The notes beneath the pieces are model-generated. The model ran no database searches. It saw only the letters and a list, made by a program, of their open reading frames with translations, and had not been told where the DNA came from. The position numbers and the translations under genes are program-made. DNA of 64,000 nt from Cephalotrichum gorgonifer. Lineage: Eukaryota; Ascomycota; Sordariomycetes; Microascales; Microascaceae. Positions 36,834-48,984 of the stretch are shown here, piece after piece. Within the stretch, counting starts at the first letter, position 1. Each line of letters opens with the position of its first letter. The stretch lies in contig ONZQ02000007.1 of the NCBI GenBank assembly GCA_900312665.1, forward strand, positions 1,122,308-1,186,307, in the 5' to 3' direction.

Positions 36834-37946
36834 ATGGAAGCTGCCCTCAAATCGTGGGGTAAGCACAGCTCCCGCCGCCCCCAAGGCAACAGGCAACACC
36901 AACACTGTACGTGTGTGCCTTCGTGAGGACCCAAGCGCTGACGGTGTGTTCCCAACCCGGCCACAGAGCTTGACAACAATGTCACCCTGATAGACCCGAC
37001 GCGGGATGCCCTCTTCAACCACGACCGTGCAGCGGAGAAGGAACTCACCGATGCGAGGCCATGGTCCAAGGACCCCAACCACTTCAAGCATGTCCGCATA
37101 AGCGCCGTGGCCCTCATTAAGATGGTCATGCACGCCCGCTCCGGGGGCGCCCTGGAGATCATGGGCTGCATGCACGGCTACGTGACGGGCGACACCTTCA
37201 TCATCACCGACGCCTTCCGCCTCCCCGTCGAGGGCACGGAGACGAGGGTCAACGCCCAGTCCGACGCGAACGAGTACCTCATCGAGTACACGGAGACCTC
37301 CAGGGCTCAGGGCCGGACGGAGAACGTGGTGGGGTGGTATCACAGCCACCCCGGGTACGGCTGCTGGCTCAGCGGTATCGACGTGGAAACCCAGAAGATG
37401 CAGCAGCAGTTCACCGACCCCTTCCTCGCCATCGTCATCGACCCCGATCGCACCATCAACGTCGGTAAGGTGGAGATCGGCGCCTTCAGGACGTACCCAG
37501 ACGACTACAAGAGCGCCCCCGCCCCGGGGAAGAGCAGCGGCGCCGCCGGACAGCAAGACGTCCCGCTCGCGAAGCTGCAGGAGTTTGGCGCCCACTCCAG
37601 CAGGTACTACAGCTTGGAAGTCTCCCACTTCAAGAGCACCCTCGACTCGCACCTGCTCGACCTCCTGTGGCAGAAGTACTGGGTGCAAACGCTGAGCGCC
37701 AACCCGATGCTCACGAACCGCGACTACGGGAACAAGCAGATACTGGACCTTGGCGCGAAGATCTCCCAGGTCACGAGGGGCCTTGCTCCCGGCCATTTCG
37801 CCATGGCTAGGGGGGCCAACATGAAGGGGCTTACAGAGGTTGCGAGGGACGGGAACATGATTACCACGCGGGAGAAGACCAGCTTGATGGCTGGAGAGGT
37901 CAAGACTAAGGTGTTCAATGGGTCCGGGGAGAAGGACGCTTCGTAG
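36834..37946 (+). CDS. csn5: COP9 signalosome subunit 5, JAMM NEDD8 isopeptidase
   Basis: Exons 36834-36858 and 36967-37946 encode 334 residues, the usual fungal CSN5 length. The first exon carries only eight codons plus one base (MEAALKSW), and the junction gives WELDNNVTLIDP, a standard CSN5 start. The MPN/JAMM domain is complete: Glu72 in LEIMG, then HSHPGYGCWLSGID with zinc ligands His134 and His136, Ser144 and Asp147. The downstream NPMLTNRDYGNKQILDL segment is also typical. CSN5 is the catalytic subunit that cleaves NEDD8 from cullins and cycles CRL ligases; in filamentous fungi the signalosome also controls development and secondary metabolism. The C terminus is short and basic (KTKVFNGSGEKDAS). 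No active-site residue is missing. Confidence 0.96.
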
Positions 37947-38358
37947 ATGCTCCGGCCACCATGGGCCAGGGCCCTTCTGAGGAGCGCACTCTTTGGCCAT
38001 GACTGGCGTTAGACTTTATGACAGGTGAAGCGGCAGGAATGAGAAATGCACACCTGGTTTTGACTTGCATTGCTCTCCATGGCTCCTATGCCCCTGAGCG
38101 GTGATAAATGTTTCTCGTTGTACCTTCACCTTTGGCTAGGTCCTTCCGTTTTGAGATAAGTTGCACCTTCCCCAAGTAATCATACCTGAGACGGTAACAT
38201 GAGAAGGAAGGTACGACAACCACCTCCGTTCGGATATCTGGCCAAGCCCGCCTGTCCATATTAGTGCTTCTCCCCATATTTCCCCCCTCCCTACATCGTT
38301 GTACACCTTACCCAACAACTGCCACCTCCAACGAACCTTTTTTTTCTCCTACGGGGCC
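37947..38358. other. Intergenic between csn5 and MYND gene
   Basis: About 400 bases hold the csn5 3' end and the MYND-gene promoter and leader. A T-run at 38339-38345 lies just before the start. No further gene is seen. Confidence 0.55.
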
Positions 38359-39881
38359 ATGGAATCTCTTGAGCTTGACGAGATTGTCACCCGGCTTGAA
38401 GTGAGAGGATCAGCTGCCGTCGGCAGCACTGCCGATGGGCTCGAGTCGGTGGTCGTCCCGCTCACCTGGGCAGATTCCCTGATTGAACGCCGGCCAGACG
38501 TGCTATCGAGGCTTTGTAAAGCCAAACCTGCTGTCGATGACCTCTGCGCCCTCTGCATGAGCCCTGGAACCTCTCGCTGCGGGTCCTGCGGGCAACGGTA
38601 TTGTTCGAAGCGATGTCAAGACGACGCCTGGAAGCGACACAAGCTCGTCTGCAAAGCCTTTTCAACTGTGGACTATTCGAAGAGACCATCCAAAGACCTT
38701 TTCTCGCCATTGTCCTCCCTACAGACCGCAAAGAAGCCGAACTTACGTGGTGCAAGCTCACCAGCGACCCGTCGGGCCTGGAAATCGCTCATCCAGATGT
38801 CAACCGCCTCAGCTCGTGTCCTTTGAGGGGCTTTACAGCCCATGTCAACACATCTCTGGCAACCGGACGACTATTTCTGGGCCACGGTCTGGCTATATTG
38901 GACGTTTACGGCCTGAAAGAACTAGAGAAGAACGGTCTTCTCAACTTCAACAAATGCATCAACAACCTCTCCGCCCCAGGTGCCCTGGCATTCTATGCCG
39001 GTCCGCACGTGGTCTTCGCCTTTGAAGGGAACGAGGTGGGACTTCCCGCGAAGGGGATAGACGTCGTTCCGAATGATTGGCGCTACGCGACAGATTGCAT
39101 TGTGATGAAGCCGACGAATGCATTCTTTACCGACCTGCCTTCGCTCGCGATTCCCAGTGCCATGTCAACCAAGATAAACAACACGAAAAGCCTGCTCGTT
39201 AGCAAGATTTACGGCATTCAGAAGCCAATCGAGAGCGTCGTGGCACCAATGGCGTACTGGCCAGTATCTGGCCCCTCCGCCCTTGCCTTCCAAATTGGTC
39301 TGCCTTGGAAGACTCGCTATGTCCTGGATTGCGAGGTCGGGACCGTCTCTGAAGATATGAAGTACCTCAAGAGGATCTACCGTCCCAGGCCACGGAATAG
39401 CAGTGGTGACCGCTCCTACGACTGGGTCACTACCTGGAAAGAGAGGTGTGGCAGCATGATTATCATGTCCATTGCGAATATACGAGTCGTCCATGAGCAT
39501 CACGTCCTCGCGTTCAACAAATACCTGGACTATTCGCTGAATCGGTGCATTGTTCCATCAAGGAAAGGCTTTCTGGAGTACTGGGGTAAATACATGGCCG
39601 TGGTGTCCATTCGTTCGGACGTCACCTTCCTGGCCAACCCGTACCATGAGCTTCCGTTGTCCGAGGAGTTGACGGTGGCACCAGGCGAGGATTTCCAATA
39701 CCGAAAGGCGTTGGTGAACCTCTTGGGCCACTTCGCATCGCGCGACTGGAAAATGGAGGTTGAGGAGAAGGATGGCGTTCTTATTCCGAAGGATGTCCTC
39801 GTTCCGTTTGACCCCGAGGGGGACTTTGAGTTCTCTGAGGAGGATCGGGACGTCCCGAGTGGGCTCAAGGAAGTCTTTTGA
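38359..39881 (+). pseudogene. MYND zinc-finger protein with a one-base frameshift (assembly error or broken gene)
   Basis: ATG at 38359 opens a frame with a full MYND finger: Cys63, 66, 74, 77, 82, 86, His94 and Cys98 (YCSKRCQDDAWKRHKLVC). Just after KRPSKDLF the meaningful frame moves by one. From ~38700 the second frame carries LAIVLPTDRKEAELTWCKL and continues uninterrupted to the TGA at 39879-39881. The switch falls on a four-T run at 38699-38702; one extra T would join the halves as a 507-residue protein. No intron with usable ends fits. The C-terminal ~400 residues look like the long conserved region of fungal MYND proteins. Both halves are well preserved with no other stop, which favours a sequencing error or a very recent mutation. 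Function is unknown; MYND fingers bind proteins. Confidence 0.8.
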
Positions 39882-40214
39882 GGAGCTCTGCGTGGTAGAT
39901 ATTAGGAGATTCGGCAATCTAGGGGATTATGGAGGTGACGCTGGTCGGGTGTGGATTGGGGGAGATTGGGGCGAGAAAGTATAGTTTTCACCATACAGAC
40001 TAACCATCGCCGGTTAACACATTAGGGGTATTTTACGTATGGACCTCTTTCTCTATGATTGTCAGGGGCTAGTCATCGGAGGCCCTACTGTCATTCCTCA
40101 GGCGGGATAGGAGGCATCATTATCTGGACAGGGAGACCAAAAATTCTATAGCGCAAAAATATGGTAGATCAACTTTTTAAGCGAGCTATACATTCATCTA
40201 AGTGCCAGTGACAA
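39882..40214. other. Convergent 3' ends of the MYND gene and efl1
   Basis: The 333 bases between two convergent stops hold only the 3' UTRs. The sequence turns AT-rich from 40130 to 40200 on the efl1 side. No gene is seen. Confidence 0.6.
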
Positions 40215-43200
40215 TCACCTCTTCAAAGTCTTCTGCTTCGTAGCAGACGTAGCCTCATTTCTCCCCTCAACCAACATCCCCTTCCTCCTCCTCACCCCGT
40301 CCATGTACTTTCTCGCCGAGTTCTCCCGATCCGCGAGCTCACCCAGATCCTCCAGCTCATCCTCGGTGAAGGGTTGCCACAGTGGATCCTCGTCGAGTAT
40401 TTCGAATCCGGCGAAGATGAGCTGCGGCTGCGCCGCTCCGCTCGTCTTCTTCCGCATCTCGTCGGCGAAGCCGAAGGACTCCGCGGCCGGCAGGACGGCG
40501 CGGATGGAGTAGAAGGGTGTCCCCTCGTTCATGGCCTCGTCGACGATGCGCGCGCGGCGGCGCGTCAGCACGTCGTTCGTGCGGCCCAGGACCTCCAGCG
40601 TCGCCTGGACCTCCACAGCGTAGAGCGCGAGCATGAGGCGCGGGGACCAGTCCAGGAAGCCCGAGTGGATGGCGCGCTGCGTCGTGCGGATGACCTCGCC
40701 CGTGAGGCGGGAGATGAGGGACGGGTCGGCGTCCGCGGCGTCCGGGAGGGACTCGATGAATACGGCGATGCCGTGAACCGGCTCGGCGCAGAGCGGACCC
40801 TGGGCCGTCGCGAGCTGGAAGGCGTGCGCGATCTTGTCGTTCAGGGCGTGCGAGGACGTCTCGCCGGCCAGGAGGTGGGAGAGCGACTGGTCGGCCGTGG
40901 CGTCGACGAGGATATTGGCGCCCGTCCGTCGTGGGCCAAACGATGATATGCGGTCCACCACGCCCTTCCAGGGTTCCTTCGACTTGGCGCTCTCGAGGCG
41001 GGACTGGAGCTGCTTCTTGAATTCCTCGAGCGAGAGGGCGCCCGACCCGAGAAGGTCCGCCGCACCATCGACGTCCTGCTCCTCGGCGCCCACTCCTGTG
41101 CTCTCGCTCTCCGCCGCCCCCTTGAGGCGGGAGTAGAGCTGGCGGATCGTGGGGCCGTTCTTCTCCAGGAAGTCGGACGCCTGCTTCGGCAGCGGCAGGA
41201 CCCGAATCCGTATCGAGACCTGCTTCGAGCTCGTCGTGGCGACCACGACGCCGCGGCCGAGCTCCTTGTTCGCTGGCGGCCGCATCTCCTCGTCGCGGAC
41301 GATGGTCTCCTTGTAGGGCACGATCGGGGCGCCGACCTGTATCTCGCACCGGGCGAAGCGCTCCTGGAGGTCCTTGATGCAGCGCTCGAGGTGGAGCTCG
41401 CCGGCCGTGAGGAGGACGTGCTCGCCGCTCTCGAACTGCTCGTACTCGGCGCACGGGTCGCTCTGCACGAGGAGGTGGAGCCCGCTGATCATCTTGTCCA
41501 GGTCCGCCGGGTTCTCCGGCTCGAGCGCTACCCTGACGATGGGCTTGCCGGCCGTGTTGACGCCTGCGAGGTTCACAGCGCCGTCGGGCGTGCTGCACAG
41601 CGTCCCGGACTTGAGGATGCGGCCGGCGAGGCCGGCGATCCCGAAGACTACGCCCGCGGGCACGGTGTCTAGCGTCTCAAGGGTCCGGCCCATCAACATG
41701 TAGAGACCCGTTACCTCCACCTTCTCTAGTTCTTCGCTCTTTCCATCCGCGGGGGACCACTTCGGGGGCACGACGTACAGCGTGTCGCCGACTGATAGCG
41801 TCCCCGAGTATATCCGTGCGAATCCGATGAGGTGCTCGGCATCAACCTTTTTCTCTTCCTCTTTCTCCTCCGGCGTCGAGTGAAGAGTGGCCGTTTCAAG
41901 AGCACTGACCATTTCATTCTCGTCACTATTAAGAGAAGCGGCGTAGGCCCTAGCGGCCTCGGCGCGCTTCTTTATTGCCAGTTCCCTCGCCTCGGCGCTG
42001 CTCATCAGCCCAGGCTTGCGCTTATTCTCGGGCATCTCGCTCTCGGGCACGGAGACCATCTTGCTAACAAACGCCACAACCGGGTCCGACCTTGACGTCT
42101 TGAACGTTGTCATGGCGTCTCGGATGGCGGGGTTGATATGTGAGCTGCCTGGGGAGCTATCTAGAAGATCCGGGACCCTCTCGGCTTGCGCGGCGTTAGG
42201 GGGTGGTAGGGTTTCCACTACGGAAACGAGAAGTGCCGTAGATAGAGGTAGCCAGGACGAGAACACCGTCGTCAGAAGAAGGCGCGGGTCCTTTGCGCGA
42301 AGGACGTGTGGAGGGATGGTTACGTTGAGCGACTTTGTGATCTTCTGGAGAAGCTCCGGGTCTCCTTTCCCGTGATCTCCCATAATCGTCGCATTGTAGA
42401 CGGCCCAGACGGGCTCGAGTACCAGCTGGACGAAGAGTGGCTTGAGCGACCGGCCCTTGAGATGCTTCGGGCCCAGCAGCTTCTTGGTTTTCGGGTCGAG
42501 GTAGAAGTTGCCCCACAGGACCTTTTCCAGCGTGGTCCTCTTGATGCCCAGCTTCTTCTCATAGAGACCAGCAAACTGGCGGACGGTGAAGGCCCAGCCG
42601 TCGATGGCACTGCTGAAGATGACGTTATTCCGCTCCGGGGCGAAGTACAGGTCCTCGTCGTCCTTCTCCTCGTACTCGGCGGGGAGGTCGTCTCCCTGCC
42701 CCGCAGTTTTGGCCCCCTTTGCGGCCGCGGCCCTCTGCTCCATCTTCTCTCTCCAGTTCAGGTCCTCCTCCATGCGGTCTCCCTGGTAGAAGCTCCCGAG
42801 GACGGCGTTCACCTGTTCTAATAGCCTGCTGAGATGGTTGTAGGCCTCCTCCGGGGTCATCCTCAACTCCGTTATCAGCCGGTCCAGCTTGTTGAAGACG
42901 AGGAGCGGCTTGAGCTTCTCGATCCATACTTGGCGGAGGACGGTCACTGTTTGGCTGCACACACCCTCGACGGCGTCTACCAGAACGACCGCGCCGTCGC
43001 AGAGCCGGGAGGCTGTTGATACCTCGCTGCTGAAGTCGATGTGTCCGGGAGAGTCGATGAGGTTTATGAGGTACTCCTTCATCTCCGGTTGTGCCTCGGG
43101 GCTCTTCCTTTTGAGCATGGAGAAGTATAGGGAAATGGCGGACGATTCCATAGTGATGCCCCGAAGCTGCTCGTCGGGCCTGGAATCAAGATACCTGATC

Positions 43201-43451
43201 TTTCCAGCCATCTTTGGCGAGATGATGCCATTTGTGGCCAAGAGGACGTCCGTTAGAGACGTCTTTCCATGGTCTACATGGGCAAGGATGCATATCTACA
43301 AAGGTCTGGTGAGCACGTTTGACTCCGAGCTGAAGGGGGAATGTTTGGGTGTATTTTTTTTTCTTTCGATGGGGCGAGGTTGACCTACGTTTCTGACGCC
43401 ATCTGCATTATTTTGCAGACTTGCCAGTTTTACTGAGTCGACGATGGGCAT
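40215..43451 (-). CDS. efl1: Elongation-factor-like GTPase 1 (EFL1/Ria1), 60S ribosome maturation
   Basis: Exons 43451-43389 and 43295-40215 on the minus strand give 1047 residues. Exon 1 encodes 21 residues ending NADGVRN; exon 2 opens with the P-loop AHVDHGKTS (residues 26-34), so the intron (93 nt, GTAGGT..TAG) is essential. Other GTPase motifs are the switch I region RGIT, DSPGH at ~102-106 and NKLD at ~153-156. EF2-type domains follow, with an acidic/basic insertion around residues 440-500 and GELHLERCIKDLQERF. The protein ends in a basic tail. EFL1 works with Sdo1/SBDS in the cytoplasm to evict Tif6/eIF6 from pre-60S subunits. An extended eEF2-like family layout, with the long insert, separates it from eEF2 itself. 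It is divergent from eif3l. Confidence 0.95.
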
Positions 43452-44242
43452 GTTGAGCTGCAGTAAAGGGCAACTGTGGGGGTATATTGTAACTGCGAAT
43501 GGGAGAAATATGACTGGGGTGAAGCCGTACTATTATATAGTAATGGTACAAGTCGCGGCCGTTATTCCTGAAGCTTGGCGTACAAGTTATTATTGTTAAT
43601 CCTTAAACCGTTGCGAACGGAGTCATCCGCCGAGAATATGTACCCCGCTATGATTTATTATGAGTCTGTCTAGACAAGGCAGCCTCTCAGTGGCAAAAGT
43701 TTCCAAGTTCTCTGCTCGGCTATTGGGCGAAAAGTGAAAACGAAACTTCTCAGGAACGGGATCTGGGAACGCCCACTAATCCACAAACGTACCATTCATG
43801 TAAGAGATTGAAGACCGCGGATGCCCAAAGACAACTGAAGGCGGGCGGAGGGGAGGGAAAAAAAAAAGTGTCCCAGAAGCAAGGGAACGAGGAGGGGTCA
43901 TCATCCCGCCGGTGGCCGTGCCCCGCGATCGCCTTCGATACTAGGATCATTACCCGATACTTGCAACTCCCAACCAGTATTATATTAACAGATATAATGC
44001 ACATAAGTAGCATTTCCAAACCTTCCCGCCCACAAGCCCAGACAAGAAAAATTATTCGCACAAAATCCTACCCCGCCTACGACGAAGCGACGCCCCACGA
44101 CTACGCCCCGAGCAGTCTACAAGATTCGTCTGTGTCCCGGTAGCTCTCTTCACGCAGACTCGTTTCTCATCGATCGATAATCCGAACCCCTGTACGATTA
44201 TCGGTGCCCCTTGCTCCGATAAACGCCAAGCTCACCGCCACC
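43452..44242. promoter_or_regulatory. Divergent promoter region of efl1 (-) and eif3l (+)
   Basis: The 791 bases between two divergent starts contain both promoters. The ATG of eif3l is in strong context (CCACCATGA). There is an AT-rich patch at ~43525-43600, a purine run at 43850-43870 and an AT-rich stretch around 43975-44000. No gene or clear TATA box is seen. Confidence 0.55.
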
Positions 44243-45838
44243 ATGAGTTCGTTCCAGAACGCGCCCACCCGCGCCATCGACAATGACAGCGATGTCGAGG
44301 AGGAGGTTCTCGTAGCCGAGTACAGGGAGCAGCAGCAGCACTATGATGACGATCTAGGTGATGATGACCACGGCTCGAGCATGGCCAACCAGGCCGATGA
44401 CATCCAGGCTCGCCTCGCTGCCGCCGCTCAGCCGCTCGAGTACTCGGCGACCCTTGACGTCAAGTTCCAGAGCTACGACGCCTACTGCAGCCTCTTCCAC
44501 TTCATCCTCAACTCGGAAGGCCCGGTCGACGTGGAGCCCCCTTCGGTTAGTCCCATCGCAATATGTTCAGGATAGGGCCAGGCGAGAGCGTCTGTGTGGT
44601 TTTGGAGCTCGTATCTGACATTGTCTTCGCGCTTTTTCTAGTACTACTGGGCGTGGGACGTCATCGATGAATTCATCTACCAGTTCAACACCTTCTCGTC
44701 ATACCGGATGCGCATCGCTAGGCAGGCCGCGACGTCCCCCGAGGAGGAGGTCCAGGTGCTGCGCGAGAACCCCAACACCTGGGGCTGCTACAGCGTCCTC
44801 AACGTCCTGTACTCGCTCATCCAGCGATCCCAGATCACGGAGCAGCTCGCCGCGCAGAAGCGGAACGAGGACCCCGCCCCCTACGCGGGCGAGTACGGAT
44901 CCAAGAACCTCTACAAGATGCTGGGGTACTTCTCCATCATCGGTCTCCTGAGGGTCCACTGCCTCCTGGGTGACTTCGGCCTCGCCCTCAAGACGCTCGA
45001 CGACATCGAGCTGAACAAGAAGGCCATGTTCGCGCGCGTCATGGCCGCCCACTTCTCCACGTACTACTACGTCGGATTCTCCTACATGATGATGCGCCGG
45101 TACGCCGACGCCATCCGGATGTTCAGCCACATCCTCATCTACGTCTCGCGCACCAAGAACTTCCAGAAGAACGCGCAGTACGACTCCATCACCAAGAAGA
45201 ACGAGCAGATGTACGCCCTCATCGCCATCTGCGTCGCCTTCCACCCCACCCGTCTCGACGACACCATCCACTCCGCCCTGAGGGAGAAGTACGGCGACCA
45301 GCTCCTGAAGCTCCAGCGCGGTGGCCCCGAGTCCCTCCCCATCTACGAGGAGCTCTTCAGGGCTGCCTGCCCCAAGTTCATCTCGCCCGTGGCGCCTGAC
45401 TTCGACAAGCCCGAGTCTAACGTGGACCCCATCGAGCACCACCTCGCCATCTTCATGGAGGAGGTCAAGTTCAACATGTGGAACCCCACTGTCAAGTCGT
45501 ACCTCCGCCTGTACACCACCATGGACCTCAACAAGCTCGCGGGCTTCCTAGACGTCAAGTCGGACGAGCTCCGATCGTGGCTCCTCGTCAACAAGCAGCG
45601 CAACAAGCAGCTTCGCTGGAACGAGGCCAACCTCTTGGACGGCGAGTTGGTCAACGTCAGCGACCTGGACTACGCCATGGAGGGTGTAAGTTGACAACCG
45701 GCTTGTTGTATATCGGGAGTAACAAAAAGTAGTAACTAACATTTTCGTTTCTAGGACCTCATTCACATTTCCGAAGCCAAGGTCGGCAGGAAACTGGTTG
45801 ACTGGTACCTCCGCAACCTTCAGCGCACTTACACCTAA
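44243..45838 (+). CDS. eif3l: Translation initiation factor eIF3 subunit L
   Basis: Exons 44243-44545, 44642-45685 and 45755-45838 give 476 residues. The start is the ATG at 44243 in the context GCCACCATG; the open frame before it has no ATG. The acidic N terminus (DNDSDVEEEV) precedes the conserved YYWAWDVIDEFIYQFN, NTWGCYSVLNVLYSLI and GLLRVHCLLGDF, with a C-terminal PCI-type domain (IEEHHLAIF-like region, VKSDELRSWLLVNKQR) ending WYLRNLQRTYT. Both introns are in phase 0 and short (96 and 69 nt). eIF3l is a non-core subunit of the eIF3 scaffold that recruits mRNA to the 40S; it is present in filamentous fungi and absent from baker's yeast. Confidence 0.96.
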
Positions 45839-48800
45839 ATGGAGCGGACAATCCCATCCGGGCTTGAGCGCGGAAGAAACGCAGACCGGAGCCCGGGTAA
45901 TTGTGGCTCGGGACTATTTTATCTTGAAGCATAGAGTTGGCGTCCAGGAGTCCAGGCTGGGTTTGATGATTTGAATCCTTTGCGGCCGCTGTACGAGGTT
46001 TGCGGAACCGGGGATAGGTGGGAAACGAGGGACGGAGGGGGTTAAAGGAGGTAGAGTATTAAAAAAAGTCTGGGCCGGCGCCGAGCGAGAGTGCCACAAT
46101 TTCCTGGTGGTGGGGAGGAAGACGGATTGCATGGACGAGGTGAAGAACGGATATGGAGAAGGGCCTGTGGAGGTCCGGCCGGTCCTAGGATACAGACAGA
46201 TGAACGCATTCAAACTGTTGTGTGTTTGGGGCCGGGAAGGGGGGGGGGGGTCGTGAGCTCCAATAGAGGCTTATGTCGTGCCGGGCATTGGAAGCCGGAG
46301 CCGTGCTCTCACCGGAGGCTTAGTAGATATCAAAGCTTAAATCTGAGGCCGTCACCTAATTTTTTCTTCTTGAGCATTCCCTTTCGTGTAATGATAGAGA
46401 TATGACCCGCCGTTCTTGGCTACACCGCTTGGAGGATCTCGGGAGGCGTATCGAACAAGAGAGACGGCTCAATGCGGGAGTATCCCGCCACTTTGTGACG
46501 TATCACAACCTGGCAGTGCCACATCATGACGCACAGCGCAGAACGCGGAACGCGTGCTATCACAGAGCAATGAGTGGCAAATGGTAGAGGTATCCTCGGC
46601 GGAGGGGTCTTGTGTCAACCTCGGTCTCGGCGAATAACACATCCCGCCGGCGATGTTTCTTGGCTCCTCGTAGGATGCCGAGCCCGCCGGCTTGGCTCGG
46701 GACGGGGTGTGACCGCGACGGCCCCTTCGTCGGGGACGCCGTGCTTGGCCTGAGGGGTAAACACGTAATGAATAATGGAGAGAGAGAGAGCCAGCTTCGG
46801 TGGGTAGCGTCAGCGGGAGAGGGTGATGCCAAGGTCGTTCCCTCGCCGGGGTTGCATATGATAAGGCGGGCCAGGCGGGAAGAAGGGGGGTTGGGTGGTC
46901 GGCTCGCCGGACTGCGGAGACCAGACCGGGGAAAGTCAATGGTTGTGAGCTTTCCTCCCCGATCTCGGTCCGTCCGTCCATCGATAGGCCGGTGAGAGGT
47001 ATTATGGGAATATCCCAAACAGGATTGAAGGGACTGGAGAAAATGTGAAATATGAGCTCCTCCCCCCCCGGCTTCGGCCCTTTCGCCCTTTCCCTCTCTC
47101 ACAAGTAGCCGATATGAGGCTCCTTGCTCTACCCCCTTTTTTGGCACCATGGCCCCCTTGGACGCTTTCCGCCCCGCCTCCCGCCTCTTGGCTCCTGGAG
47201 CCTTCCTGGCACCCCTGGCCACTCATGATCCCATCACGTGAAATTTGAGACTTCGTCAGCCTTTTGGGTCTTCCCACTTAAAACCCTTGGCAGCGTCTTG
47301 GCTGCATAACATGTCACATATCGCCAAGGTATCATTGGAGGGGCGGTCGGTGGGCTGCCTCCCAGAAAAGACGCCTGTTGCCCCTGCTGGAGGTTGGTCC
47401 TTCCCCCCCTTGTCCTTGCTTCTCCTCTGCGGCTGCGGGGGAACAGAAAGGATGGATGCTGCGTGGGATACAGCCGAGACAATGATGATTCGATGAACGA
47501 AGGCTGCGGCGGCCGCCTTATGGTTCGGTGGTCCTTTGTTGTACCTTGGCGGGGGGACCCTGATCGGTGGCTAGGATGACGAGGTGGCCATGGTATCACA
47601 TCATCATTCGATAAAAGAAGGTTTGCGCCCTGGAGACAGTGGCTGTTTGAAAGACAAAATGATTTGCTGGGATCTACACCGTTCTGGGCGTGGATGGATG
47701 ACAATGGAGATCAATGTACCTAATATTAGTATACATTCTCGGAGATTGCTGAAATTCTCAGATTGCTCGCTCGCGTGGGTTGATGGAAGCTGACAAGGGT
47801 CTTCCCGCCGTGGAAGCTAGGAACGGCAAGCGCGACTCTGCCCTACTTGGATGCTCCTACACTGCTGGTACGGCAGGATTTATAGGGCCAGTAGCTACTG
47901 CTGCGTACGAGTAAACTTGTCCAAGTTGGGGCACGTGGGGTGGCTGGAGTCCTTTACTTGGGCAGGGGAGCTTTGGCCCTTGTCATCGGCAGGTACTTTT
48001 TCTTTCCCGAAGTCTGGATGTGGGTACCTCTGCTGCCACTGGACAGGAGCGCCGAAAGCTGGGTAGCGCAAGCAGACGGTCGTCCCCTACTCGTACAGGG
48101 ATAGAACCTGAGCTGGGTCGCATCGACGCGTGTACTCATACATCCCGCTACCCGCCGCCGTCCGCTGCAGCCAAAAAGAAACATTCCCGGGACGAAGTCC
48201 CACACCAACACGCAAAAAGATTATCTGCCTGCATTTGCAGATTTGAATCCGGTGCCGCATCGGTAACATTGATTTTTTTTTCTTACGAGCAGTACCTTAT
48301 CCCCCCGCGAAGGAACAAGCAATTGGCGAACTCCACTTGGCGCACCTCCTTGCCCAACTCCAACTCCAACTCCAACGATTATAAAACCAAACCCGCCCTA
48401 ACCTATTCAAGCTTGGTACGGAAGCTGCTTGCTCGATTTCCACCATCTCCGAAGGCGAAAACGAAGCACAAGCAGAAATATTTTCGAATAAAAAGTCACC
48501 GGAGCCCCGATTCCTGAGCAAGTTACAGCTGTTACCATCCTGGATAGCTATTCCCCCCCGCCTTGAATCGAGTCTAGACCTTTGCCGATCATTTAGAAGC
48601 TCCGCAGCGTATTGCTGTGCTTCCCCAACATCAAGCCCGTCATCTACGAGTAGCCCTACGAACACCCGACCTCATCTTTCCCCCGAGCGAACCGCAGACA
48701 CCGTCGTCCGACTCTATCCTCCCGGGCTCGTACAACATCGCGGCACCCGAACCTGGGACAGAAGCCGCCCCCTCCGTTCGCTCGGTCATACCCGAGCTTG

Positions 48801-48984
48801 CTCACGGTCCTTCGTGAAGGCCGCGACGGCTCTGCCTCTGCTGGCCTCCCCCAAGAGGCTATCGGAGCCAGTCCGAGCGTGGCAGGAACATAGCTGAGCT
48901 CTTGGCTCTTCCCAGGCAGGATCACTTACCGCCTTCAAAAGCGCCTTCGTCCACTTGTCGCACACGACCCCTTTTCGTCGTTCG
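45839..48984. other. Longest gene-free stretch (3.1 kb), upstream of the stress-protein gene
   Basis: No protein gene is supported: the open frames are short, mixed on both strands and without known motifs. It has a (GA)n run at ~46778-46790, C/G-runs, a (CAACTC)n tandem at ~48354-48377 and a CT/T-rich end typical of a long leader. It may contain an extended promoter or a long 5' UTR of the downstream gene, or a non-coding transcript; sequence alone cannot decide. Confidence 0.5.
48354..48377 (+). repeat. CAACTC hexanucleotide tandem repeat
   Basis: Four near-perfect copies of a six-base unit (CAACTC) lie about 600 bases upstream of the universal-stress-domain gene. It is a simple minisatellite in non-coding DNA. 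Confidence 0.7.

Noticed and set aside
36783..38000. 405-codon antisense frame over csn5
   Set aside because: Covers the csn5 exons exactly as expected from codon bias; no recognisable protein.
40357..41598. 413-codon frame on - within efl1
   Set aside because: Alternate frame of efl1, Arg/Pro-rich, without motifs.
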